DNA from: Centroberyx gerrardi
Taxonomy: Eukaryota; Chordata; Actinopteri; Beryciformes; Berycidae
Length of the DNA stretch: 64,000 nucleotides
Direction of reading: 5' to 3'
NCBI RefSeq assembly: GCF_048128805.1
Contig: NC_136010.1
Location: 17,253,480 to 17,317,479 of the forward strand
The notes below the pieces were generated by a model. It searched no databases and was not told where the DNA came from. It worked only from the letters and a program-made list of their open reading frames with translations. The position numbers and the translations under genes are program-made. Below, piece after piece: positions 12,385-22,419 of this stretch. How positions within the stretch are numbered: the stretch's first letter is position 1; every line of letters starts with the position of its first letter.

Positions 12385-12630
12385 ACTTTGATGCATCATA
12401 CTGACAACCCACTGAATATGTGATATTCCACAATCCCACAACATCCTGCCAGTCAGTACCAGCTGAAATGCTAAAACTAAATAACATTTTTTTTTTTTTT
12501 TTTTAAGTACATCAGTTGTCAGTCTATGGTGATCTAAACAGTAGTGTTCTGCTTGTTAAGTGTATTTGTTGGTGTATGGAGAAATTGCTCTTGTAGTCAG
12601 TTCTGCAATTTTTCCACTAATGGTTAAAAA
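12385..12630 (+). repeat. Local repeat family, copy C (5' part)
   Basis: Carries 'tgatgcatcatactgacaac', 'catcctgccagtcagtacc', 'gttctgcttgttaagtgta' and 'gcaatttttccacta'. Only the 5' half is present. A T-run at 12488-12505 interrupts it. Confidence 0.7.
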
Positions 12631-13339
12631 CCCTAACTCCCATTTTCAAGCTGTAAACTTGTTTGTATGCCTTCTATATGGTGAAACACATCAATTCTGG
12701 ACATGAGCTAAACATTTCCAAGAGAATATTGTACAGCCAGTTTTAACAGTTTTCCTGCTCATCTGTTTAAAGTGAACACCCCGCTGGACTTCTGGCCCCA
12801 TCCCGATCTGTAATGTAATACCAAAGGTGTTGTTGTACTATTGCTTTCAGGGTATAAAGATTTTATCCCAGTTAGTAAACTGTTGCTGCCCCAACTACAG
12901 ATGGGTGAATCCATCAACATAAGAACTACTATCTAGTAGGCTGCGATCAAGATAGAAATCATAAGCAAATGAGTACGTTTCTGATTAGTTTGAACACCAC
13001 TTAGAACTTCACCAACACTATAAGCCACAACATAATACCACTCCAACACTTCCCATTCTCTCCTGCACCTACACACTACAGCCCCGGGGGCTTGAGCTGG
13101 AGCTGGTGGAGATAGCAGTTCAAACTGATAAGGCTCTGGACCTCTTCAGTCAGTTCAAAAACAGATGGGAGAGAAGTCTGTCACCTCAAATGACCCCTCG
13201 GTGGTGCGAATGCTGTGAGATTCGGTGTCACTCTCCATAACGTAGGCTAAACAAGAGGGTGGGCTACTGAGAAACTGAGGTGTGCCCCTCCATCACAGAG
13301 ACACACCCGCCTTTTCTTCTCACTCTCCACCCCACTTAT

Positions 13340-13653
13340 TCACATTTTTCAAAAGTGTGGAGTAGGCAGAGACAGGCTGAAAATGGCGTTTCAGTGCGCT
13401 TTGAGGTTGAGGAAAAGGCTGATCCCTGTTTAGCTTTTGAGGGCAACTTCACCGCAGAGCTTGTTTGTTGCTGTTTGACAAGCAGGGTTCCCACACTTTG
13501 TTGCTAATCAAAATCCATGACCTATTACATACAGCTCAACTTCCACTTGCAATATGTGTAAGAATCAGTGCTTAGAGGTTACATATCTGTTGTTGTTGTT
13601 GAATAGCTGATTTGGATGTCAAAGGTCTTGTTTTGGCAGCTATCATTTAGGAC
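13340..13653 (+). repeat. Local repeat family, copy D (3' part), split by a TTAA element
   Basis: Shares the middle block ('aaaaggctgatccctg', 'gagggcaacttcaccgcaga') and the 3' block ('gatttggatgtcaaaggtc', 'cttgttttggcag', 'aggac') with copies A, B and E. It is interrupted after 13653 by the element at 13658-14493 and resumes at 14498 with 'gtaatcagg'. Confidence 0.7.
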
Positions 13654-13657
13654 TTAA

Positions 13658-14493
13658 AGGACAATACCGTTTTTTTTGTCGTTTATTTGCATGTTTTAGC
13701 CCATTTACTACACTGCATGCATACTTTACAATATTACCAACCACTTTCCAAAGCACACCTTACTTTTTTTTTTTTTTTTTAGATTTTTGCATATTTACCC
13801 CATTTCCCATCTCAAAATTCTCTGCTGCTCCAGCTAACATTGTGCCCGGGTTTATAAGGCATGGAAGTATGAATTTAGTTTGTAAAACAATCTTTTCTTC
13901 AGGGACTATTTTCTGGCGGAGATGTACATGAATTGTGCATTCACATGCTAATGGAAATATCGGAAAATGATAGAATTTCTTACTTGGTAGTTAGCCAGAC
14001 TATCAGAACTTTTTTTAAAGCAAGAAGCAGCTAAATCTACATAATCCTTTTCACGACAACGTGTTTGCTTATCATTTGTCTTCTGGGGTTGATTTTTTTG
14101 ACAAAATAACAAGTGAATGCAATGCTGTTTGGAAGCAGATGTGGAAATCCCGGATGTCGGAGCTTCCCATCAGCATGTTCCCCAGAACACCTGCAGACTT
14201 CTCAAATCAATGTGCACATTCAACTAAATTACCACGCAACGATAAAGAACTTTGACAAAAATAAACCCGGGCAGGATGTTCACTGTGATGGATTACCTAT
14301 CTGAAGCAAGTTTCAAGTTGATTTTCATAACGCAATGAAATTAATGGAAAAGAATGGATGCCTGGGAGGTAGGAAAAAACACACTGAAACATCTAAAAGT
14401 ATCGTATGCACTGGAAAATGGTCAGTAGTAATGTTAAGTATGTGTGCAGTGTAGTAAATTGGCTAAAACATGCAATAAAACCGGTATGGTCCT
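13658..14493. mobile_element. TTAA-flanked non-autonomous DNA transposon
   Basis: Terminal inverted repeats of about 75 bases: the left end AGGACAATACCG and right end CGGTATGGTCCT continue inward with matching blocks 'gcatgttttagcc.atttactacactgc' and its complement. TTAA flanks both sides (13654-13657 and 14494-14497). It lies inside repeat copy D. The intact copy A reads 'ggac-ttct-gtaatcagg' at the same place, so the target was a single TTAA-like tetramer that is now present twice. No transposase frame was found in the interior. Confidence 0.85.
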
Positions 14494-14694
14494 TTAAGTA
14501 ATCAGGACATTTTTTGGGGGGCGGGATAATATTCCTTCACATTTGATCTACTAGCAATCAAGCTTGATATTACACGCTTTAATGTAACATTATGAAAAAA
14601 TTTCCATGACATTTAAAAACAGTTTTGGAAAAAATATGTTATATTGCTCTCTACTGCGTATTTTAAACCGTAAGTATTATTAATGCTGAAATGT

Positions 14695-15200
14695 GGTTAT
14701 GTTGATGCATCATATTGCCAACTATTTGGTGCACTGAATAGAGTATCCCATTACATCCTTACATCTGTTTCTGCTAAAACTTAACAATAAACCATAACTG
14801 CAAAAGTAGATGAATTACCTGCCTATTGTATGGAGCCTTAAATTGCATTGTTCTGTTTGTGCAGTATATTTGGTGGTGTAGGATGAAGTTGCTCATTGAT
14901 GCTGATCTGTAGTTAATTTTGCAATTTCCCCAGCCATGGTGAAGGTTGGAAAAAGGGCAAGGAAGCTGATCCCTGGTCAGCACTCAAGGGCAACTTCACT
15001 GCAGAGATTATGGGTGTTAGAAAGCAGAAATGATTGTTGGTCTGTGTGTCTGAATGTATAGGCAAATATGGGTATATACTGTATGAGAGTATGCAGGCAA
15101 AACTTAAAAACTATGCAGTAGAGGGTCCAAACCTCAGTAACACAGATGTACTCATTGTCTGATCCATAAAAACAAGTGCCGAATTTTCTAATGTACCCAA
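14695..15200 (+). repeat. Local repeat family, copy E
   Basis: Shares 'gttgatgcatcatattgcca', 'ctgctaaaacttaacaata', 'ttggtggtgtaggatgaag', 'gggcaaggaagctgatccct', 'agcactcaagggcaacttc' and 'gtgttagaaagcagaaatg' with copies A and B. About 120 bases not found in copy B separate its last two landmarks. Confidence 0.75.
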
Positions 15201-15660
15201 ATGCCACTTGCTATACTCCAACTAGAGTTATGAAAATACTTTATCAGTGCTCACTTGTTACAAGGATGCCCATCCTCTAACAAAGTCCTACAAACAAATC
15301 CAAAATCGGTGTGCATGCATGTATGGTCAGCTGGAAGCAAAGACTGCTTTCTTCATTTGTGATAAGGTGAATGTTTTGTTAGTTTAAGTATTGAGGAATG
15401 GAGTATGTTACTGACACTGGCCAGCTGATACTTGAAAGGCATCTTCATGGAAACGTAACAATGAATCTCCCATTCACTGTTCGGTGGACTCCAGGCGGAA
15501 CCTCATTCTAGCATCTGCATGAATCCTCCAGTCCCCTCTGCGTCTCTGTGCAGCAGCATGAAGTCAACTCCTGCTCCATACCAGCTGCCCAGTCACTACT
15601 GACCCTGCAGGAGCCTATCCCAAACTAATATTGGTGTGTCTGTGTAATGGCTGGTCCAAG

Positions 15661-15678
15661 AGTGTGTGTTTGTATGTA

Positions 15679-15758
<80 letters not shown>
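15661..15758. repeat. (TG)n microsatellite
   Basis: About 75 bases of pure TG preceded by TGTA/TGTT-rich sequence. Confidence 0.95.
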
Positions 15759-15759
<1 letters not shown>

Positions 15760-16148
15760 AGATGAGTAAGGCACTGCAAGTTGTTGCATCAAGAGGCTTG
15801 ATCAAGTAGACAATGTTTTCCCTAAGTCACAAAGAAAGTTGTTTGAGCACCACACAGGGCCAAGTGCAACTTTAAAAATAGGAACAGAGGAATGTGCACC
15901 TGGTTGATGTGTATAAGTATAGCTATTGTGCCAATTTATATGCTGCATTTTCTACGAAATTGCCAACAAAATAAAAAAAACGCACCATGCTGATGTCAAT
16001 GAGAAAAATGTTGCCTAACGATTGTATTAGTCTACTAATGATTGTGCTGTTGTTGGTAGGAAGAAACAGTTTCATAATGAACCCTACATTTATAAAACCC
16101 TTGCACCCTTAAGATCTAATGCTTGAACATGGGGGTACTTCTTTGAGA

Positions 16149-16260
16149 CATGGAGTCATTTTGAGGAAACCACAAGGTCTGGAGAGGTGACGTCCATGTC
16201 TTGCCAGCTTTGTGGCACTGCCACGTCTTCAAGCAGCCTTCACAACATGAAAGTATTCAG
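16149..16260 (+). pseudogene. Possible remnant of a BED-type zinc finger (hAT/ZBED relic)
   Basis: The plus-strand frame from 16151 reads WSHFEETTRSGEVTSMSCQL, then CGTATSSSSLHNMKV. The spacing W..F, C-x2-C, then L..H resembles a BED zinc finger as found in hAT transposases and ZBED genes. The frame closes soon after and no transposase follows. The match is short, so chance is possible. Confidence 0.3.
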
Positions 16261-16329
16261 TGGTACTGAACAGTTGTGAAAGGTTCGGTGTGGGCGTCAC
16301 AGTGGGATGTCAAGACGTCCTGAGCGTTG

Positions 16330-17553
16330 TGGTAGTATTATAATTTTCTACTATTTAATTACCTCAGTTGCAGCTGCCCTACCTCTCCTACGCATGACAA
16401 TTTTGTGTTGGAAAATGTTCAACTGAAAGTAGTAATCCACTTCTTTGCAACACGTCTTGAATAATCACGCCGCCAACAGTTGTTTAGAAGGCTTAAATTC
16501 TATTCTTCGTTTTGTTCTTTCTTATTTATGAAGGTATTGTTGTTTTCTGAATATAAGCCGATGGAGCAGTAAAGGTCAATCACATCTTAATTAGGCTGTG
16601 CTTGGTTTGAAGTTGAAGAACTTGTCCAACTAGTCATTGTCCTGGCAAAGTTATTTCCTGTAATTGATCCCCTCACACCCTCTAATGTTCATTCCCTAAA
16701 TGTTGAGGAATAAATACAAAATTGATTGCCACAGAATCAATTATATTCCACCAAAAGGCCCTAAACAAATTTATAATTCAAAATGCTACATAGCAGTAAT
16801 GCATTGTATTGCCAAAAATGCACTGTGGGCTACAACACTGATAAGCCAGTATTTAAGTGATGCCTTATATAGAATGTGTATGATGTGGTTCAAAGTGACA
16901 CAATTTATGGGCAGTACATGAATATGTGGACTTCTAAGACTTGATTTAGGATTGCATATGTGAAAATATATGCACAATCTACACTGCAAGCTGCTGCAAT
17001 CAAGAAAAAGAAGCTGTGACTTGATTTATAGGGAAGGGTGATGGCGAGAAAAAGACCCTACACCTTGTCCTTGATGGTAAGCGCCTCTGGAAGTATTCTG
17101 CACATTCTCCAACTCCACCAGCCTAGCTCACAGCACAAGGTATAGTTCAAGGAAGACTGTTGCCAAAAGCATGACTGTATTAGGCCTTTCCTTTTTCCAA
17201 CTAGAGAGCTTCATCCGACTCTGTTCATTATTCAGTGAATGGTTGGGCATGTTCTGCAGTATGTATGTTTCAGTGACAACCTTTGAGTTATGGCAAACTC
17301 CAATGCATTCGTACCAAATCCAATAAACCACCCTGCCTATCCTGTACGACCCGTTGCATAGTTGCTGTGTGTTGCCGAGTTGCATTAGTGTTTTCCAGTA
17401 ATGTGGGTTGGGCAAAAATGAGTGCGTGTTTACTCTAATTACTGGAATCCTGACTAGTCAAGAGTGTTTCAGCTCAACATGTCTGGCAATTCAGATTCAA
17501 TAAAGGAACTATAAAAGTGAACATACTTACCCATTGCTGACCCCTGCAACTAA
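16330..17553. other. Sequence downstream of the last dido1 exon seen; no gene supported
   Basis: I found no exon of the long Dido1 form (TFIIS central domain, SPOC domain) here, nor anywhere to the left in the window. Open frames are short and without family resemblance. I could not find an AATAAA poly(A) signal on the minus strand close to 17554. Confidence 0.4.
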
Positions 17554-17898
17554 TCAGTCCTCCCTCAGAGAGTGTGTGTGTGTGTGTGTTTGTTTGTGTT
17601 TGTGTGTGTGTCTGTGTGTGTGGTGATTCAAAGAGGAAGGAACAACTGTAACCCCGATAGAGGCCATGTGTGTATGATGTTGTTGCTGTGTGATTCTGAT
17701 GTGTATGAGCAGTGAATGGTACATACACGCTGTGCAAAACTTAGACGGTATGGATGTGGCCTGAACTTCAGTGAGTCTGGGGTCGCAGGCTAAGGGAGAC
17801 GCAGCCTCCTTCTGCCTTCCATCACCTTCCTCCTCCTCTTCACCTTCTTCCTCAGGCCGTCCTGCTGACCTCTGAGACACCTTACCCAACCTCTGACC
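17554..17898 (-). CDS. dido1: Possible last dido1 exon (short isoform) or part of a read-through
   Basis: A good acceptor (GGCCACAG|GGT) opens a frame that continues in phase from the exon before for 114 codons: first Arg/Glu-rich (plausible protein), then low-complexity sequence from a (CA)n repeat up to a stop at 17554. A donor-like GTAAGG lies only 13 bases in, so this could also be a microexon. The true 3' border cannot be set by eye. Confidence 0.45.
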   Translation of the reverse strand, partial: GQRLGKVSQRSAGRPEEEGEEEEEGDGRQKEAASPLACDPRLTEVQATSIPSKFCTACMYHSLLIHIRITQQQHHTHMASIGVTVVPSSLNHHTHRHTHKHKQTHTHTHSLRED

Positions 17899-18899
17899 CT
17901 GTGGCCAAAATATTCGCACACGTCAACAATGAGGCCAATTCATGATCTTAAGTTACACACTATGTTTTTCAGTTAAATCAAAACCAAAACATGTACTGGG
18001 AACACAATGAAAAATACATTAGCTATACAGCTTTTGCATCTATAGTAAAAAGCTTACAGATCTAACTTAATTCTTCAATCGTCTCATTAAAGTTGCTTAC
18101 CTTTGCAGTGAGTTTGGCGGTGGCAGCTTTCCTCTGTGGCCGTCCTCTGGACTTGGGCACCTTAGTACCAGAGAGTGACTTCATAGTTTGGGCTGCGTGC
18201 TGAAGGATGCAGTCTGTGCCACAGTAAACCGAGTCTGGTAGGGCATGTTTAGAGCAGCCAGGGCCGATGCACAGAGGAAGGGAGCTGTCCATCTCCATCT
18301 CAGCCTCGGACTCCGGCTCCATCTTAGGTGCCGGCACCACCTCCTCCTCCACCACCACCACAGTCTCCTGAAACCAGATAGTCATCTCAGACCACAACAC
18401 CTGGCTTCCACCATGCAAATCAGACAACGCCATATTGTCTTTGACTAATAATACAACTACTATACTACTCTATAACATGTTGCCACACAGGCATGTGACT
18501 AAGGCTGGGTGATATAGTTGAAATCAATATCAAAATAATTGAATTTAGAATGAATTAGAATTTTTTTCTATACTGATGCATATCACAATATGGCTTACAT
18601 ATGCGAAATTAAGTTTAATAATCAAATTGTTGTTCATCGCATTGAACTGCATAGTAATGTTAAGTGTGATAGCAAAAAAAACCCTGAAATTTTTAAATAG
18701 TATTCCTTGAAATGTTTCATACCTCACTTTGTCATAGTTTTTAAATAAAATTTGCTTGTTATCCTCAATTTAGACAACAGAATTGTGTATCACAAAATCA
18801 TCACGATATGATTCCACTGAAAGATGATAAACAATAATATTGAATTATTGCCCAGCCCTACACGTCTCAGACATTCCACAAAAAAATAACAGAACCCCC

Positions 18900-18933
<34 letters not shown>

Positions 18934-20667
18934 ATTCCACGCTTGTCGTTAAGGGCAGAGAGCCATCTGGGGATCATTGACCATCAAAATCAAATTCTAA
19001 CCTTGAGGGCCTTCTGCTTTTTGGCCTCTACCCCGTTTTCGCCAGAAGAGCTGGGTGTCAGACATTCAGGCAGGCTAAGCTGAGGCTCTGGCTGAGGGCG
19101 GGACTCCGGCTGGAGCTGGCTCAGCTTCTTGGTGGTGCAGGGGGGGCAGATGTAGTCTTGTCCTCTCCTCTCCATCTTGCGACCCTGCGTCTCACTGATG
19201 CCAACGCAGTTGCCATGGAACCACTCCTGGCAACTGTCGCAGCTAATCATGAACCTAGAAGTGAAAAATGTGACAGAGAATGAATAGTAATGGCCAGGAA
19301 GTAAAACTGGCAGATGGTTTCGGTATGCAAAACAGTGAAGGAGCGGCTCAGGCCAAGGAACCTTGTTGATAGAAATGAGTATATACCTTTTATTGTGTTT
19401 CTGCCGACAGATGCAGTACAAAGCATTAGGATCATAACCTTCACTGTCCGATATGCTTGAGTACTCTTCTACGTTCTTCTTCTCCTCCTCTTCCTCTGGT
19501 GCATCATCATACTGGCCTGGTGTTACATCAGGAATCTGGTCTAAATCAGTGTCTATGATTATGCAGTCTGAGCTTGATTGCTGAGCAGGACTCTGAGACA
19601 CCTCTATTACTGCAAGCCTCTCTGGACTGCTTTCTTTTTCCTCTTCCTGCAACGGTTGCCGTTCTGCTTGATTAACAAGCAACACCTCATCGTCATCCTC
19701 ATCATCATCTGCAGTACTAGACTCGAGCTCTGTTGCCCTGCCCCTCCCTCGTCCCCTTCCTCTACCTCTTCCCCTACCTCTTCCTCTGCCTCTCCCCCTT
19801 CCTCTGGCCTTTCCTCTTCCACCCCTACCCCCTCTAGCTCTGGTGTCTCCCTGCCTGCCTTTAGCCATCAGCTGTTCCTTAAGCTGTATCAGAGGCATTT
19901 CATCACTGTCCTCTTCTCGACTGGAGATCAACACTACATTGTCACTTTCCCCTTCAACAACATCATCAGGTGCAATGGGCTGCAGGGTCTCCATGTTATT
20001 GGTAGCTTCCATATTATCAGAAACCTCAGTCCCATCCATAGCCTCTGAAGCTTCCATGCTATCAGTGGCTTCCAGTTCATCTGCCATTTCCGCAGACATG
20101 CCCTCCTTCCCACCAAGCAGTGAGAAGGCAGTGTGGAAGGCAGACCCAAAGTCCTGCCATAAACTGGGGTCAAGGCTCCCTCCTGCAGATGCCTCTGAGG
20201 CTGGCTTTGTGTCGTCTGACACTGGTGAGGATGGGGCGGACCATTCTAGGTCATCTATAACACTCCTACTTGCACGGCTAGCTCTTTGGGTGGTGTGGGT
20301 GTCTGGAGTGGTCTGGGGTGTCAGCTTGGCTCGGCGACTTCTGCCCCTCCGTGCCGGTGGAGGACTGGGGTTTAGGTCTATAATCTCATCCATGAACTCT
20401 CTTCTAGCAATGGTCGTCCGCCTGAAGCCCCAGGACTTTCTAACCTCTGAGAGGGTCGGTCTAACAGTCTTATCTGCCCCTTCCAACAGGCTCTGCTGCT
20501 GTTGTTCCTCTACAGAAAGAGAGAAGAAGTAACAGGATTAACAAAAGAGAACCAAAATCTATTTCACCTTCATCTAATCATAGATTAGAGGATAGAGGAT
20601 TTGTTTTACCTGGATTACTATCACCTGTTTCACTGCTGTGTTCCACGGTGTCGATGTTGACATCCAT
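17554..20667 (-). CDS. dido1: Death-inducer obliterator 1 (Dido1), N-terminal/PHD part
   Basis: Nuclear chromatin reader; the Dido1 PHD finger of the family binds H3K4-methylated histone tails. Coding exons in order: 20610-20667, 19387-20509, 19002-19254, 18101-18367, and a doubtful 17554-17898. The first four keep frame and give 567 residues. Start at 20667 has a strong context (ACCATGG). Features: conserved N-terminal block WGFRRTTIARRE at 46-57, a degenerate Met-Glu-Ala repeat at about 165-195, an RG run at about 255-277, a C4HC3 PHD finger at 385-433, and a Cys motif CIGPGC at 511 followed by DSVYCGTDC. The order PHD then CIGPGC is diagnostic of Dido1. The TFIIS and SPOC domains of the long isoform are not seen. 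Either they lie beyond the window, or only a short form is made here. Confidence 0.85.
18101..18367 (-). CDS. dido1: dido1 exon with the CIGPGC cysteine motif and basic tail
   Basis: In-frame 89-codon exon (acceptor TTTCAG|GAG, donor AAAG|GTAAGC). It carries an acidic start, then CIGPGC, DSVYCGTDCILQHAA and TMKSLS, closely like the same segment of vertebrate Dido1, then a basic Arg/Lys/Pro tail with AT-hook-like RGRP that can serve in nuclear targeting. Confidence 0.88.
18500..18860. mobile_element. Non-autonomous DNA transposon in a dido1 intron
   Basis: Ends read TAAGGCTGGGTGATAT and ATTGCCCAGCCCTA, imperfect inverted repeats. 'GGGCTGGGCGATAT'-type termini are very common in fish genomes. 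The interior is AT-rich with several 'atcacgatat'-like words and has no coding frame. Confidence 0.75.
18899..18930. repeat. (CA)n microsatellite
   Basis: A 30-base CA run preceded by a C-run, in the dido1 intron between the CIGPGC and PHD exons. Confidence 0.9.
19002..19254 (-). CDS. dido1: dido1 exon completing the PHD finger
   Basis: Completes the zinc ligands C399, C402, H407, C410, C430 and C433 (C385 and C387 are in the exon before), giving a full C4HC3 set. The aromatic residue in CQEWFHG (W405) is typical of methyl-lysine-binding PHD fingers. A Pro/Gln/Glu-rich tail follows. Acceptor CTAG|G and donor AAG|GTTAGA keep the frame. Confidence 0.88.
19387..20509 (-). CDS. dido1: dido1 large coding exon (N-terminus to first half of PHD)
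   Basis: This 1,123-base exon starts after a clear acceptor and ends at AG|GTATAT inside the PHD codon for Arg394. It encodes the conserved WGFRRTTIARRE block, acidic stretches, an arginine-glycine run (about 11 RG pairs), a SUMO-motif-like acidic/hydrophobic patch (CIIIDTD), and the start of the PHD finger (GYDPNALYCICRQ). The RG run is encoded by about 19745-19815, strongly C/T-biased on the plus strand. An RG run at this place is not something I recall in mammalian Dido1. Confidence 0.85.
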
Positions 20668-21029
20668 GGTAGATGAGCTGTCAAAACAGAGAAAATGTAA
20701 TTTGTTAGCACAAAAACTAAAAAGATTGTTACTTAATGGTCAAACTGCTTGAGGGCTACACATAGTAAAATATGTACCACTCCAAGTTGCAACCAGATAT
20801 CTGCCAATGTCTAGTTTTCAGAATTTGCAAACTCTCATTTCACTTGTCTGCGTGTACCAGAGTTCAATTGTGGAGGAAAAATATAACAAAAATGTCTACA
20901 TAATGTTTAAATAATGTCTACCTTGTGTTAGTGTGAGAAGCAAACTTGAACCTAAAGTAATATTTTCCCTCTTCTATTTTGAAAATGGTTGCCCAAAAAA
21001 ATCATACTTCTAAAACTAGTAGTAGTTTA

Positions 21030-21098
21030 CTTGTTTGTTTATGTATTAGGATCCCCATTAGCCAACACACAGGCGGGCTACTCCTCCTGGGTTCCATA
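21030..21098 (+). mobile_element. Fragment of a dispersed fish repeat
   Basis: Contains 'taggatccccattagc' and 'gctactcctcctgggttcc', words I recognise from a widespread fish interspersed repeat ('ggatccccattagct...cagctactcttcctggggtcc'). It lies in the first intron of dido1. Class not determined. Confidence 0.5.
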
Positions 21099-22021
21099 AT
21101 AATCATACTTACAAAATCAGATGAAATAAATGCAATATTAGACAGATGAAGATTGAAATAATCAATGCAATATTTGAATATGAATTGTTAACTATCAGCA
21201 ATGAGTAAAGTCAAAAATATAAATCCTGAATGCTGGTGATAACTTAAGTCTGAAGTGGTAGGAGGAGGGGCGCGATTCCTGCTCGTGTCCAAGTTTATAG
21301 CCTAAAAGTCTATGGATGTCTACACATTTATAGAGGTATAATTGGTGTTTTGTATTTAGCTTGTTGTGTATGCTTTCACGTCACTTGTCTTTCGTCGGAT
21401 AACAGTAAAATAACTGAAACCAGGCCAGAATGTAAGTTATGCTGCCAGTATTGTGTCTGGTTTGTCCAAGAGAGCCCGGAATCGGCCATAGTTCCACTCC
21501 CCAAAATAATGTTTTGCATAAAATCTAGACGTTGACGTTATGTAGACAGCTGTCGTGTCTAGGCCTACATTTACCGCTAACGTTAGATCTTACCCTCACA
21601 TCCCAAAATTGGCCTGGCGTAAAGCAAATTGGCTGCACAGTGTAAGAGAGATGAAATTGTGAGTTCACGTTGCGGGCAAGTCCCAAATGTACCTGCAGGC
21701 TAAAAATAGCCACTCGGTAGCAAAACAAGAACGAACCAATAGGTCTTCCTGACGTTACTGCTGGACAGCCGGCGTCTGTACCAAGGCAGTAATGAGAGAG
21801 TCTTGTTTGGTAACGCCATGAACACTCATGAGTTTCCCATGCACCAGGTAAAGGAGTCGTTTGGGTACGACATTGTTCGCTGCAGCTAAGTTAGCTGCTA
21901 CCGTACCGAGTAATAAATGCAGTACGCTGCACTGCTAACTGTCTCGAATGGTACAGTCTCGACGCGCTTTATAATATTACACGGTTCTACACCGACCTCG
22001 TTAAGAAAATCGACAACATAC

Positions 22022-22135
22022 CTTCGAAACTAACGTTAATTTTCCAGTAACGAATTGATTCGCTGAGCTAGCTAGCAGCATCGCCTTCCATTTTCTTTAA
22101 CTTGCTACACACGTGATCTCGCGATAAGAAGTGCT
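22022..22135 (-). promoter_or_regulatory. dido1: dido1 promoter and non-coding first exon
   Basis: On the minus strand, a CACGTG E-box (22110-22115) and a TCGCGAGA element (22117-22124) sit side by side; both are frequent in TATA-less vertebrate housekeeping promoters. A splice donor GAAG|GTATGT ends exon 1 at 22022. The transcript part contains a short upstream frame, ATG at 22091 to TAG at 22068 (7 codons, MEGDAAS), which could dampen translation of the main start in exon 2. The exact start site is not determinable. Confidence 0.6.
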
Positions 22136-22419
22136 GGACGGAATACGACGTGGTTTCCTGTTCAGGCGTTGACTGATCTAAGGTCAGTTGTGGTATCGCT
22201 CGTTAATGTAAAAGCTTATCTGTGATCAATACAAAGAGAAGTGAAAGGAATTAAATAATGAACCAAGAAAAGAAACAGGTTCTACTGAGCTGGTGATCTG
22301 AATGCACAATTGGGTTTTTTTCTATCCGTATCCAAAATCGTGATGAATTCATTACTAAAGTGGGACAAACCCGTTTCATCTTTCTTTTACTAATGTAAGG
22401 ACACAGTAAACTGATAAGC

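Noticed and set aside
18245..18448. Plus-strand His/Leu-rich frame
   Set aside because: Shadow of the dido1 CIGPGC exon.
19578..20532. Plus-strand frames of 156 and 229 codons opposite dido1
   Set aside because: They are antisense shadows of the large dido1 exon, with Ser/Pro/Ala bias from the complementary codons and no family resemblance.
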